The position numbers and the translations under genes are program-made. Positions 24,247-36,115 of a stretch of 64,000 nt of DNA are shown in pieces. Every line of letters begins with the position of its first letter. Positions within the stretch are counted from its first letter, which is position 1. The stretch is from Litsea cubeba. Its lineage: Eukaryota; Streptophyta; Magnoliopsida; Laurales; Lauraceae. Below the pieces are notes generated by a model. The model had not been told where the DNA came from and did no database searches. It saw only the letters and a list, made by a program, of their open reading frames with translations. The stretch is taken from positions 60,388,106-60,452,105 of the forward strand of contig CM022949.1 of assembly GCA_012931725.1 (NCBI GenBank). Direction: 5' to 3'.

Positions 24247-26844
24247 AAAAAAAAAAAGAGAAAAGAGAAAAGAGAAAAGAAAAGAAAATTCGGATACAGT
24301 GGGTGAAGTTTAACCTCTTTCAACCAATATCCACTGTTGAATTTCCATGACAAAAAATAAGCACATTACTCCCAAGTCCCAAAGATTTTCATGGTTGTTG
24401 GTTTAGGGGTCCAATTTAATGGGGGTAATTGATCTAGAAATGAGGATTCCCACCACCCATCCCATTCTGCTAGGGCCTCTAGAGGGCCTATTTTACCGTC
24501 TTCAGTCCGGGACCCAGACTTTTAGGGATTGTTTCAATGTGAGAAAAAATATCCGCATGTGCAGAGCCCGTGAATATACACAACACACCTTTCATGGGAG
24601 AATACAGGGCACCAAGGCACAACAGAATCCTCAGGATTCAAATACTTGACCTCCTGCTTTGATACCATGTTGACAACCACTTACTCTAAAAGCTTAAGCT
24701 AATAAAGAATGACGTAACAATGTATATAAAAGGGCACAACACAAATGCCACTGTAGGGGCATGTGATTTTGAAAAGCACAAAAACGGGATTGGATCCTGT
24801 AAACATGCTAGTTGATTGGGTCATGAAAGCAGGTCCATCCTGATTTCAAGTGAAATTCGCATAGTTGTCAATTCCATTTCATACGTTGTTTTGGTTTGGC
24901 CGTGAAAGGGAATATTTTGGCATTTTGATTTGTCATTATGTACTAGAATAGACATGATGGAGGAAAGAAAAAAGAGGAAAAAAATCTGAAAAAGATCAAG
25001 ATAGTAGAAAGCTAAAACAAGACTTCAACTAAAGCATATTTATTCATTTGTATGTGTCAAATGTCAACATTATGCATCTAAGTCACAGATTAAATAGAAA
25101 TGATCAATTCCAAGTTTCTAACAAGCAATAAAGCACATAAATGAGTGCTTAAAGTACATTTTCTCTATTATGTCTCTCTTAAGTCCTTTCATTCAATTGG
25201 AAGGATTAAAAAAAAAAAAAACTAATGCCACTAATATCAGCCATCGGGGGGAGGTCAAAATTGTGAACAAAATTCAGACTGGAATGGAATGGAACTGACA
25301 ACTATTGAAGCTGAAGCATTAAATTTAGACAACTATGGAATGATTTTGCACTTTGATAATACAAACAGCCATCTATACTGTGCCAAACCTTGTAAACTTA
25401 GTATACGATGACTCATGAGCATACAAAACATATTGAAGTTTTCTATCATTTCATACATGAATAAGTGACAAGAAAAGAGGTACAATTAGAGTTTGCAAGG
25501 CCAGACAATCAAGTAGTAATTTCCTTACAAACTCAAAAGATTGGCTTGAGGCATATGACAAGTATTGAGTCTGAGTCTAGACTTGGCCAATTCTAAAAAA
25601 ATGATAAAATCTGATTGAAAAAAAATAAAAATTGAAACAGGTCTTTCATGAAACTATAATGTCTCAAAACCTATGATGCACAGATACGGCAAGGACACGC
25701 CATAAGAATGGCAGGGACACGGATTTAACACATAAAAAGTGAAGTATCGGATACGTTACGACATGATACGTTGCCCATTTTGAAGTATCCGTGCATCATA
25801 GCTCAAAACACTTATCAACAAAGTAGGGAGATTGGTCCATATGTATGTTGCATGGGTTCTCCTAATGGGCGTAGCAAGAATACTAATTGAAAAAGTGAGC
25901 AAGATATTATAAAAAACTGACAAGAAAATGAAAACTTGACGTGCTTCATTAGTAGAAGTTTAGGGTCATTGCTTTGGTTCAATGGTAAAAGTCTCGGGTG
26001 CCATATGTGATAAAGCGGGTTCAAGACTTGTGAGCAGCCACTTTGTGCAAAAACTGCCAAAGGTTAGGTCTATCTCCAATCTGGACCCTCCTAGGACCTG
26101 CTTCTCCCAGGACCTGCTTCGGTGGGACCGCACTGGATGATGACCTTTTTTTTTTAAACATCCTCCGAATTATAGACGAAATAGTTCTGCTTGACAAGGA
26201 ATATTACTTGCATGACTTTTTTGGATTGCTCATTATCCTGTTGTGCAACAAAGATCAACTTCCTTCTATTAAGTAGGTTTGTCTTCCGCTTCCTAATAGT
26301 TTAAGCTTTTGGGATGTATTGGCTGGTCGGACTTGACATGGTATCAGAGCCATGCTAGGTCGCAATTCCAAATCCCGGGGAGGCATTATTCTTCCAAGTT
26401 GTGTGGGCGGGCATATATCGATTGGCTAGGCATGCGTGGGTACTTATTCAAACTGTGTCCCATTCAAGAGGGTTTTATTCAAACTGTGTCCCATTCAAGA
26501 GGGTTTTATTCAAACTGTGTCCCATTCAAGAGGGTTTTAAGAAGATTTTGTCTACTACTTCCCAATAGCTTAAGCTTTTGGGATGCATTGGATAGTTGGA
26601 CATGACAACTTCAGCTATCAATTATATAAAACACCTATATATGTTCATGCCCAGGTTTATCCCGGCGAACCTTTGACATATTTTAATTAAGAAGACTGTA
26701 AGCATTTTTTAGTGTTGGCAAATTCATTGGGTGTCTTCAAAGACAATGGTAACAGAGTGGTTGAAACTTGAAAGAGACAAAAGAAAGAAATTATTACAAT
26801 CTGAAATGTCAATGAATAACTTTCATGTATAAACCACGTGAAAG

Positions 26845-26881
<37 letters not shown>

Positions 26882-29800
26882 CAGAAATCTGCTCAAAGCT
26901 ACCTCTCTTTGATTCTCCGACATGAATGATCCTGTCACATCTCGCAACACCTCTAATATATCACTGAAGATCACCTTCCCCTTACAGTCTGAATCGCATA
27001 CTCTGAAGATGACTGATCGGCCGAAAAGGCGCAGAAGTGTCAGTGTAAAAAGAGAGAAAGGAGAATCAATTTAATAACACTGGTTAGAAAGCAGCAATGC
27101 TGAAATCATGTGACATCATCAAAATAGAATGCCTCTCTTGCAGTAACATATACTAATCCTCTTTCATAGGCAGAGGTTTTTCAAATCCATGCTCGTGTAG
27201 AGTTAGACCCTCTACATGAAGCTGCACATGATAGCTTGGCAATGTCACCTCCAAGATGTATGAGCCCTGGTCCAAAAATTAGGCTGGTCCATGAATACAA
27301 TGTATGGAAAGTAAAATTATTCTCCGAAACTTTATATTGAACACACAAATTCGGAACCAATAGAGTGGACCCTGATAAGCATGACTTAGCCTCTATCCCT
27401 AAAAGACAGCAACCACTACCACACCTGGCAGCAGTTTCACATCCACTGCAACAATCACTACCACACCTGGCGCAATTGCACACCTACTCTAGTATTCTAA
27501 GCAATACTGTCCAAGATTTCAGCAACAAATACAACAAGCTTCCTTATCTATTCATGTATCCATTAATATATATAATGTCATTGTAGACAGTCTGAATGTA
27601 TGAAAAATAATCAAGGAATATTAAGTTTCTTCATGGTATCAAGAGCCTTATTCACTTCACTGTGATTTTTTTTTCTCCCCTGAATTTCATCAAATATGGC
27701 ATCTTCTACATCAACTGGTGTTGATTTGCAACAGCTTACCAAATCCCTATCCACTCTTGTTAACCTTGTCACTGTGCCTATACTCTATAAAATGTCAACA
27801 CAGATTCATTGTAAGGACCATCAAAATTTAGAAAATAAATATGGATAAAGGTACCACAATGGATGGTTTAATACCATGAGAAAGGTTCTTGGAAATTCTG
27901 AAACTTTGAATAAATATTATTCAGGAGTAACACTACAAATTTATCAATAGTAAACTAGTTCAAAGAAGAAAAGGCAGGTTTTGTTGATATTAACAGATCC
28001 AATGAGTGGTCATAACTAACTGTTCAAGGGAAGGGAGCCTTACGTTCAATTTTTTGTATAACGTTTGCACGAGTGCTGAAGGCTGAGAGGAAGGCCACAA
28101 AGTCTTTGAAGTTCAAGCCATCTACCAGACTAAGCAGCCTCTGCAAAGGAACAGATATGCCATTGATCATAACTACTGCAGCTGAAAATTTTCCAAAGAA
28201 CACCATAAATAATCAAAAAGTTCAAATACTATGTACAGGAGACGTTCAAATATAAAGCAAGGGCACATTTTCTGGATGATGCAGGCTGAGCATTGTAGAG
28301 GTACCGTAGAAGGGGCCAGGCCCAACAGGACCAGTGAACCAAACCCAGCCAACTCAGGCCATACCAAATCAAACTAAGCCTCTGAAGGGCCAGCCCAACC
28401 AACTCAGTCCCTCACAGGACCAACTGGCAGTCCCACAGGCCCATTCAACCATAATTCAAGTCTGAAAATTTTTTTTTTTTCCTTTTTCTGGTTCCTGCCA
28501 TATTGGCAGGTCACAGCCCTAGTGGCAGTAGGGCCGTCCTTTGAAAGATCAAGAGTCAAGACCCCCCTGCCTATCCGCAACGACAGGAAACCTAGAGAGC
28601 ACATTTAGCTATAACTCCATGTTACCATGATGGCTCAAACCTGCAGGGGATACCCCTTGAAGGAGGATTTTGATGTCTTAAACATACTTAAGTTAGTTAT
28701 AATAGTCTATTAGTTGTCCTTTTTTTGGTACCCTGATGTAATTAGTGTGAACATAATTTCTAGTCTGAACACAATGGATGTCATGTGGCAGATCTCTTCT
28801 TCAAAGAGATCGTGTGACTACATGGAGTGTCAAGGACTCTTCTGACCATCATACGAAGTTTTCTTTTTCTTATTTAGGGCGAACATTATGAAGGTGATCA
28901 GGGATGTAACTAAAATTTTCATGCATTACCATCCTCAAATAGACGAACAAACAAAGGTGATAAACAAGATTTTCAGAAATTCTGTAAGAAGTACTGTTGG
29001 GCAAATGAGAGAATGGAATTTAATTTTTCCACAAGTGGATTTTGTATTGTTCATATGACAATTCCATCAACAGCACAACAGGAAAGTCACTATTCCAAAT
29101 TGTGCAAGGATGGAATCCTGTCCATCTATTGGATTGCCTGAACCTATCTGGTACAGATGTTGGCGTGGAAGCCTTCACAGATCATATCTAACAAGTCCCT
29201 AAGAAAGCAAGACAAAGGATTAAACCAAACATTTTGAAGAAAACCTCTGATTTATGAGGAAGAAAGAAGGTACTAATCTTGAGAGAGAGTGATGGTGTAC
29301 TGCCACAAAGGGGTCTTTCTCGCTGAAACTTATAACAAGCTCAAAGCAAAGAAGATTTGGCATGACAAAATATATCGAAGTTTGGAGACAATGATTGTAA
29401 GTTAGAGCTAAAACAGAGATTTAACATCTCGCTGACATTTGATGTATCCAAACTATTTAATTGTAATGGAGGACAAGGTAACATGGAAGTCTAAATGATA
29501 ATGCCAGATCAGCCAAAAGAAATTGTTAAAGAGACAAAGTGTTAGAGGCTCTCCAAATTAATGACAGTTTTTTTCCCCAAGTGGAAAGGCAGCCAGGTCT
29601 GGAACAGACATGGATTACAGATGAACTTTAAGCAATGGATACTAACAAGCTTGAAACCTGTAGACAGGCCAACTTGTAGAAGCCAAGTTCAAGTGCTTTC
29701 CAAATTCCAACCCAGGGGAATAATGTAAGTTGACTTTCGCCGATCTCTCATAGAATGGAACAGACCCGGCAGGCACAGCTGAGCCAAGATCAGGCCTATC

Positions 29801-32414
29801 AAGCCTGGCAACCCAGGCCTATCCACATCACACAAAGACTCAGGAGGCCATGCAGGACCAGCGGGCAGTCCCATATGCCCAGTTAATAGTAATTCCAGTC
29901 TGAAACAGACTAAAGTTAGTTATGTTTTTTTTTTTTTTTGTTAGAAAAACTAAAGTTAGTTATGTTAGTGCAGCAGGAATCCTTTTTAGTGCACTGATGC
30001 AGGTAGTAGTATGGGAAAACATAGAATCAGAGTTTGTTTAGGGGGATTATGAGGTTGGTCAAAACTTCTGTGTGTCACCTTTTCATTCAGAATTTCACAA
30101 TATGTTGTTCGTTTTGATTGTTATAATATTCTTCTAGGTCTCATTGAAGAGAGCTCTTGGGGAATTTGATTTCAACTTTCAAGATCAGTGGTTCAATCAA
30201 CATATTCCTCACATTCTGGTTTTCCTTGGGACTTGGGAGTCCAGTAGTCATCAATCTGCCTCTTCCCATGTTGTGTCTTTAATAACCTATGATTCTGCAC
30301 TCCTTGTTGAATCCTTCTTAGCTGCAAGTACTACAGGAACAGAACATGTAAAGATCCATGTTTAATTGAAGACCAAATAAATGGAAAGATCAGTGACATC
30401 GCCATGCTGTATTGTGCGGGCAGTAGACAGCCAATTCAGGCTGTTAACTGCACTGTTTTGGAGAACAGTAGGCCAAATTTTAGTGATTGAGTTCAAACAG
30501 TCCTTTGACCGTGGATCTATGCAATTAATAAAATAATTTTTTTAAAAACTTTCTAATTGTTACAAGTCCAGCAGCAGTATATTGAGTTTACTAGATCCAA
30601 GAAAATTCTTTCCCTACTGTTCTCATACAAGAAAAGTATTATGGATCAGCTTCCCTGAAATGGGGTTGCAAGTGTGTCAGACCTTAACACGCAATTATAT
30701 TAGCAATCAAGGAAACAATTGACCCAGACATAGTTACTTAATTCCTAGATATGAATATGGCTACTGCAAACTGGTTCAATGTTGTTCTGTTTTATTGCTA
30801 GATTCTATAATCATATTGTTTGTCCACATTGATCGAATCTTAATGTATAGTTTAATGTTTCACACAATAATCTAATATGCGTAAAGGGCGGTTTCACACA
30901 GTATTCTAATATTCTAAAAATGTATCTCTTGATTAGTGAAAATGGACCTACAAACTAGGACAAATGAATTAAACCATATCAACTAGTAAAACCTGAAGCC
31001 ATTGAAGTTGAATTAAAAATTAGGTGAAACAAGAATTCAAACTAAATGAACCTTATCCAACAAATTAGCAAACTGTGACAGGTTCTGAATTGCAAGCTGA
31101 CTTCTTTAAGAAATAGTCCAACCACAAACCAAATATCACTCCAAACTAGAGTAGCATATCAAGACTATTATATGATACTTTATAAGAAGCTTTCTTTCTG
31201 TTTTTTTTTTTAATATAAATATACCATCATTTTCAAAATGATGACTTACTTTTGAATCTGAATGTTAGTTTTGAAAGGTTAGGATAGTAATGGTAATGAC
31301 TGATACAGTGATTGATGGCTGGACAGGGATCTCTTAAGTTCATTTTCAAACGCTAAGAAATTAAATGTAATGTTGAACGGGATTGTCTCATCAGCTTTGC
31401 ATTTGACCCTTGATCAATTTTGTTGTGGGACCCACCAAATGGGTACCACCCATAACTTTGCATCCATTTGTTAAATGAGGTGCTCTGCAATACTATCACA
31501 TGCATCTAAATCATATCATTGGAAGAGGGCAAGTGGGGTACTATTTCCTGATGTTGGTTTCACCATACAAGTGGGTTCCATAATTTGGACCACCCAGAAG
31601 CAGGCCCACCAATACAATACCCATCAAACTCTATCTGATGAACCCCAGACACAAAACTAAACACTAAATTGCTTCAATCTTCCAATCCAGAAGCGTTTAG
31701 GCAGTGACCCAACTCATGGTAGGCCAACAAAATCAAACGCCTCGATGGAACCCCACGAAATATATAATATATAGAGAGAAAGAGAGAGAGAGAGAGTTTG
31801 TATTTTACATGAGAGTGGGGATTGACGGCAAACTCAGGGACAGACAAGAACTCATCCGCAGAGATGAAGCCCTTGGCGTTTCGATCGAGCTGACAAAACC
31901 TCTCATACAGAGACACGATCTCTTGCTGCGAAACTGCCAATTCACAAAGCAATTAGATTACATAGAAGAAACTAGGACATTGTGAAATTCTCATAAATGG
32001 CCTAAGCAAGGAACAGGCTGTGGCCTGTGGGGCCCACCTGCCCACCTTTTGATCACTGTAGTGTATGGTGTAAGCCCCTCAAACTACCCCAGCTACTAGA
32101 AATCACGGATTTTGTGGGCACTTGATCCATCATGTAAATATGACACCTACCCAACAAAACTGTACCTCCCACAACGATGGTTCCAGTTTTTAGCAATGAT
32201 CATGGGAGAGTTTTCAAACCTCCTAACCCACTAATGCTCATGTTTACAGGTGGGCCCACAGGCTACGGATCATGCAGTTCCAAAAAATAGTTCATAGATA
32301 TGGGTAGCAGATACGCCGAGAAGAGAGGAGAAGAGAAGGGGTACAGATGCAGTTGCAGTGGTGTTGGACTTCTTCTATATCGTATTGAGTGAGCATGGAC
32401 GACGCATTCCCCAT
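21460..32414 (-). CDS. Calcineurin-B-like EF-hand calcium-binding protein, 6 exons, 175 aa
   Basis: Exons: 32345-32414, 31809-31933, 28044-28140, 26903-27012, 23152-23226, 21460-21510. All introns are GT-AG, and the exons sum to 528 nt (175 codons plus stop). The start ATG gives MGNASSMLTQYDIEEV. MGxxxS fits N-myristoylation, so membrane attachment is likely. EF-hand loop 1 is residues 40-51 (DRNAKGFISADE). Loop 3 is residues 104-115 (DSDCKGKVIFSD), with D1, D3, G6 and hydrophobic 8. The second and fourth hands are degenerate (VDGLNFKDFVAFL; EEAGYRGDCSMLLDDF). The protein ends KMKVEVPAD. From memory, length and layout match the plant calcineurin regulatory-subunit-like family (Arabidopsis At3g18430 type), not the longer CBL sensors. 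It would bind calcium; its partner phosphatase or kinase cannot be inferred. No disabling change is visible, so it is probably functional. Confidence 0.93.
24216..24256. repeat. Poly-C/poly-A run in intron 4
   Basis: About 21 C are followed by about 20 A on the plus strand. In the transcript of the EF-hand gene this reads as poly-U followed by a run of about 21 G. Run lengths in assembled data are uncertain. Confidence 0.85.
25671..25801. mobile_element. 131-bp MITE with 8-bp TSD CTCAAAAC (hAT-like)
   Basis: The left end is CTATGATGCACAGATAC; the reverse complement of the right end is CTATGATGCACGGATAC, one mismatch in 17. CTCAAAAC flanks it on both sides (25663-25670 and 25802-25809). An 8-bp duplication points to the hAT superfamily. 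It lies in intron 4 of the EF-hand gene. Confidence 0.85.
25965..26157 (+). mobile_element. tRNA-derived SINE (Au-like) in intron 4
   Basis: An A-box-like TGGTTCAATGG (25975-25985) and a B-box-like GGTTCAAGACT (26018-26028) lie 43 bp apart. They are followed by CTTTGTGCAAAAACTGCC and a T-run at the 3' end (about 26147-26155). This is the layout of Au-type plant SINEs. A short internal duplication (CCTAGGACCTGCTTC / CCCAGGACCTGCTTC) lies near 26090-26120. Target duplications were not resolved. Confidence 0.65.
26330..26352 (+). other. Isolated LTR/primer-site scrap (TGGTATCAGAGCC)
   Basis: GACATGGTATCAGAGCC looks like an LTR-retrotransposon primer site. The preceding TTTAAGCTTTTGGGATGTATTGG sentence recurs at about 26570-26600 as a direct repeat. 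A fragment in the opposite orientation (TTTGATACCATG...AAAGCTTAAGCT) is at about 24658-24702. No coding region is attached. Confidence 0.4.
26444..26536. repeat. 31-bp tandem repeat, three copies
   Basis: The unit TTATTCAAACTGTGTCCCAT plus CAAGAGGGTTTT-type remainder starts at 26444, 26475 and 26506. The copies look identical. It lies in intron 4. Confidence 0.85.
26848..26881. repeat. (GA)n microsatellite next to exon 4 donor
   Basis: About 17 GA units lie on the plus strand, read as (CU)n in the EF-hand transcript, from about +22 to +55 of intron 4. Confidence 0.9.
27634..27848 (+). pseudogene. Ty1/copia primer site and gag start, remnant in intron 3
   Basis: TGGTATCAAGAGCC (27634-27647) is a primer-site sequence. 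An ATG at 27696 then opens MASSTSTGVDLQQLTKSLST, resembling the start of a copia gag. The frame fades within about 50 codons and no further domain is visible. The DNA just before the primer site may be the end of an LTR. Confidence 0.5.
28265..28440. repeat. Interspersed GGCC/CCAGGC-rich repeat, related to 29755-29890
   Basis: This intron 2 segment and 29755-29890 share a style and words (GGCCAGGCCCA, CAGTCCCACAGGCCCA / GCAGTCCCATATGCCCA, ATTC-AGTCTGAAA). They are probably two decayed copies, or two ends, of one DNA transposon. No inverted terminus was established. Confidence 0.4.
31773..31796. repeat. (GA)n microsatellite next to exon 2 donor
   Basis: GAGAGAAAGAGAG... reads as (CU)n in the EF-hand transcript, at about +13 to +36 of intron 2. 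Confidence 0.9.
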
Positions 32415-33050
32415 TATTTTCTTCTCTTCTCCGTAGAAACCTACTGCAATTGCTTTATCAAAAACAAAGGATTTGGATTTTACTAAGAAGTAGCGTAGAG
32501 ATAGAGAGGGAGGAAGTGGACAAGTTTACAATGCCGAGGTGGTCTTTGGTTTCTTCAAAGATCCATGCAAAGAAGACTAGAGAGACGAGAGGGAGCTGTA
32601 TCACCATTCGATTTCGACGAGGATGGTCGCCAACCGTTTCTCCAAAACATTGGGATATTTTTCGCTTTTGAACTTGGAAAATGCTAACAATACAAAGGTG
32701 ATTGGAAAACAAAGAACGAAGATGCCATGTGTTTGCTGTGTCCAAGAATGGGCATGTCACGCACACCTTTCCAAAAAAATCGTTTTATTCCAATATCACC
32801 CTCTTCCACCTAAAGACACTCGATCAATGTCTCTCCATCTTCGAGAGTCATTTTGCCAAAAAGAATCATTCATGTGGGACACAGCTTTCTACCCAATTAC
32901 CACTTCTCTACATCCCATATGGGGCTCATGAATTCCGGATTCCTACTCGTTAACAACTTCTAGCCTTTCTTGGGCACCTAGTGTGAATGTTCTTCCAATC
33001 CAATCCGGTGCTCAAAGCATTCTAGAATTAGATAAAGCAAACTTTGATTG
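32415..33050 (-). promoter_or_regulatory. 5' UTR and putative promoter region of the EF-hand gene
   Basis: Upstream of the ATG, the minus strand has a CT-rich stretch (CTTCCTCCCTCTCTATCTC) and AAGAAAATAATGG around the start. No clear TATA box was found. Open frames on either strand look unrelated to known proteins. The transcription start cannot be fixed from sequence alone. Confidence 0.4.
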
Positions 33051-33057
33051 AAGTGAT

Positions 33058-33123
33058 AGCTCAGAACTTATTCATCTCTGCAATTAAAATAGCTCAGAAC
33101 TTATTCATCTCTGCAATTAAAAT
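33058..33123. repeat. 33-bp tandem duplication
   Basis: The unit beginning AGCTCAGAACTTATTCATCT occurs at 33058 and 33091 without visible differences. Confidence 0.9.
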
Positions 33124-33289
33124 TTAAGTTGATGGTTTGCATTTGGATTTAATTGAACAGTGCATTACACTTAGAATTAAGACACTTCTATAGAATACAG
33201 AATGCCGTCAAATTCACCGTAGATCAAAATTAAATTAGATTTTTTATACTCTATAAATACCAAACTATTTGAAAGTCCAGGGCCAAATC

Positions 33290-35000
33290 CTAAAGGGGGG
33301 TGAATAGGGTGAGCTTAATTTATAGACCGATTATGCCAAATTTTAATTTCTTTTTAAACAATTAAACACAAGTAATAATTATGAACATAAAGTGCGGAAG
33401 CATATAACATAAACAATCACCACAAACACTCAACACAACGATGTATAGTGATTCGGCCGAAATGCCTAATTCCACTCCGGCATGTGTTCCTATATCCCAC
33501 TGGCATTCCATCATAAATTTGTAATTTTTAATAGGCTAAGTAATAACCTTTACAATATGCTTTTTAATAGGCTAAGCAATAACCTCTACAAGCTAGATGT
33601 TTTTCAATAGGCTAAGTAATAACCTTTGCACATGTTTTTCTAAACTAAGCATAACCTTTACAACCGAAATGTGTTTCTCTTTAAGATGTGTCTAAGATAC
33701 ACTAAAAGAGATACAATTTGAGTACAAAATCATGCCTCTAGAATAGGCTGATATGAAAGTGAGAATCCAACTCAAAACATATACTATAGAAATGCAAAGA
33801 TGCAAGCTCAATGTGTATGCATGATGTCCTCAATTAAATTTAAAATGAAGGCTCCTAAATGTATGCTAAAGACTTTTGAAAGTTTAAACCATAAAAGCAT
33901 TTGATTGAGGTTAAAATGCTAATCACATGTGAAAACAAATTGTAAAAGATATTACTATCTAATCTAAGCAAGTTGTGAAGTTTCAAACCATGTGATGCTT
34001 GGGCAATGTTGTTTCAAAATGCAAACAAGTCTAACTATGTGTTCAAGGTATGAAAATCAACAAGCTACAGATTCAACCAAGTATGAGAATCATGCTACAA
34101 GTGATTTCAAAGGTGTTGGCAAAGCATGATTCAATAAGATATATATAAATTTGAGTCCAAACTTGGTGTGAATCAAAATGAGAAATACAAAGCAATAAAT
34201 CAATTCAAAATGATGTTCATACTATGAATTCAACAAATCATAGTTCTCATTCTAAAATAGATTCACCAATAATTTAATCAAAGTATGAGAGACGTATGAT
34301 GTGAAAATCAAAGCTTACTAAAAATGATTTAACTAATGAGTCCAAGATTTTCCATCCCAAATGACCCTCTAGCTTTCCTTAGCCCATTCCCCTTTCTTTG
34401 GCCTTAAACCATTTCAAAGAGTCCCTCAAAGTTCATTACCTATGGCCTTAGAATGAGCTGGATTTTATAGGAAAATTTTCCCAATGGCTAGTTATCGGTT
34501 GACCCGGAACACGGCTCGATCGACGGGGTTCCCAACGGTCGAAAAATTGCAATGGTTGAAAAATGGCTATAACCTCAATCGACCATAGCCATGTACTTGG
34601 TCGACCAAGTACATTGGCCTAACACCAGAATTTCAAACTTTTTGATTTTTCAAGTTTTTCTTGTGGGAACTCAGAGCAATGGAAATCATACTTGGTTTCA
34701 TGTTGAAATCAATTCAAAGATGGTTTTCAAAACATGAACTGATAATGCCTAAGATGTTTGACTATGAGTCATGGGCATACATGATTAAAATAAAATCTTC
34801 ATTATTTATGTATCCAAGTCTAAAAAATGCATGAAAAGTAAGATTTAAAAGTTATAAAACCATGCATGAGTAATTTTCAAGATTTCAATATTTTCAAAAT
34901 CAATGTATGTATGAAAATTCAAATGAACTAAATGAGCATGCATATGCAACCATCAAATTGCAACACACAAAATTCAAAAAACTGTTCACAAGGGAAATAG
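33290..35000. mobile_element. Non-coding relic, probably LTR-retrotransposon-derived
   Basis: It starts with AAAGGGGGGTGAATAGGGTG, a phrase typical of some plant LTR elements, but has no coding region or defined ends. It contains a four-copy degenerate repeat at 33520-33665 (TTAATAGGCTAAGTAATAACCTTTACA type). At 34493-34607 it holds a GGTCGACC / CGATCGAC palindrome cluster like those inside recognised LTRs. Confidence 0.4.
33520..33665. repeat. Degenerate tandem repeat, about four copies
   Basis: TAGGCTAAGTAATAACCTTTAC-type units occur near 33530, 33568 and 33608, with a shortened copy near 33643. Confidence 0.75.
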
Positions 35001-36115
35001 AGATAGTAAAATCATAACTTCAATATCTTCTGATTTCATTATAATAGAAATTCATTTTACCCTTTCATATGTAACTTCTCAATATTATCCATTATTGCCT
35101 TCAACACATTATATTCTCAATCAAGTCAGGATTATTTAGAGTATGGTTGGAAAAGAATAAATAAGAAAATAGAAAAACAAACTGATAAAGTTTGGCCAAT
35201 ATTGTTTTTCAATTTTCATGACATGATATAAGCCAAAAGAGTTTGGCCAATATTATGTTAAAACAACATCTTTATTTCCGTTGCTCATTTGACAAAAGAA
35301 CTATTCAAATTATATTTTCGCTCTCTTGTTCTCTTCTAATGCCTTAGGAAAATCATAAGTAATAATAAGAATTCATTTAATTATAAAGTAGAAAAAGAAA
35401 AAAGATCATACTATTTATATACTTTATTTGAATTATACCTATGTCTGGGAAAGCCTGGAAACAAGATTCTAATTGTAAAAAAAAAACTTTCTTCAATGCC
35501 TCTGATTCATAAAAAAAAACTGATTCATAAAAAAAATGAATTTTTTTTTTTAAATAGAAGCAGATTTACCACTATTATATAAAAAAAATAATATAAATCT
35601 TCACTTAGAAAAGTTTGTTGGAAAAATCTTCCTCTTGGGAACCTAAATTGTGTGTGACACTTGGATCACTTAACCCTATGATAAACAATGTTAAAAATGG
35701 TAAGTAAAAATATTCTCCTTTATTATAAATGAAAAAAATATACTAACCGATAAAAGTTTATCAATTAGTTAATCATTTTCACATCTTGTATTGGTGTAGA
35801 CCGTGTCCAAAAAGTGATTGCTATGAGATTGCCAAGTAAAACATTTTGCAAACATATATATGCTTTTCACTCTATCTTGCGTGAGAGAGATTGGCATATC
35901 TTCATTTCTATTTATCATGAGTTTACACGACACAGACAATTTGCACATGCCTTGACATGATCTGTTTACATGATTTTGCATCGTTACAATTCTGTATAAT
36001 AGGTAGTTGGGTACACGGTTTTTTGTTTTTAGGCTCATTGGATAAAGAATTGTGAGCAACTTTTGTTCTTTGAGTTTATTAATTTGGTATCGCAATTGAC
36101 CTGAAATTTTATTTT
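35001..36115. other. AT-rich intergenic DNA
   Basis: Strongly A/T-rich with poly-A stretches near 35480-35600. No gene or mobile element was recognised. Confidence 0.4.

Noticed and set aside
28024..28206. 60-codon minus-strand frame beginning MVFFGKFSAAVV as a separate small gene
   Set aside because: Its central part is exon 3 of the EF-hand gene; the first residues are intron sequence before a clear TTTGCAG acceptor and the last follow a GTAAGG donor.
30144..30365. 73-codon frame within intron 2 of the EF-hand gene
   Set aside because: No recognisable domain, no flanking splice or promoter signal, and opposite strand to the host gene.
31674..31952. 92-codon minus-strand frame as a stand-alone EF-hand protein
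   Set aside because: Only 31809-31933 is coding (exon 2). The rest reads through the splice sites, and the phases join exactly to exons 1 and 3.
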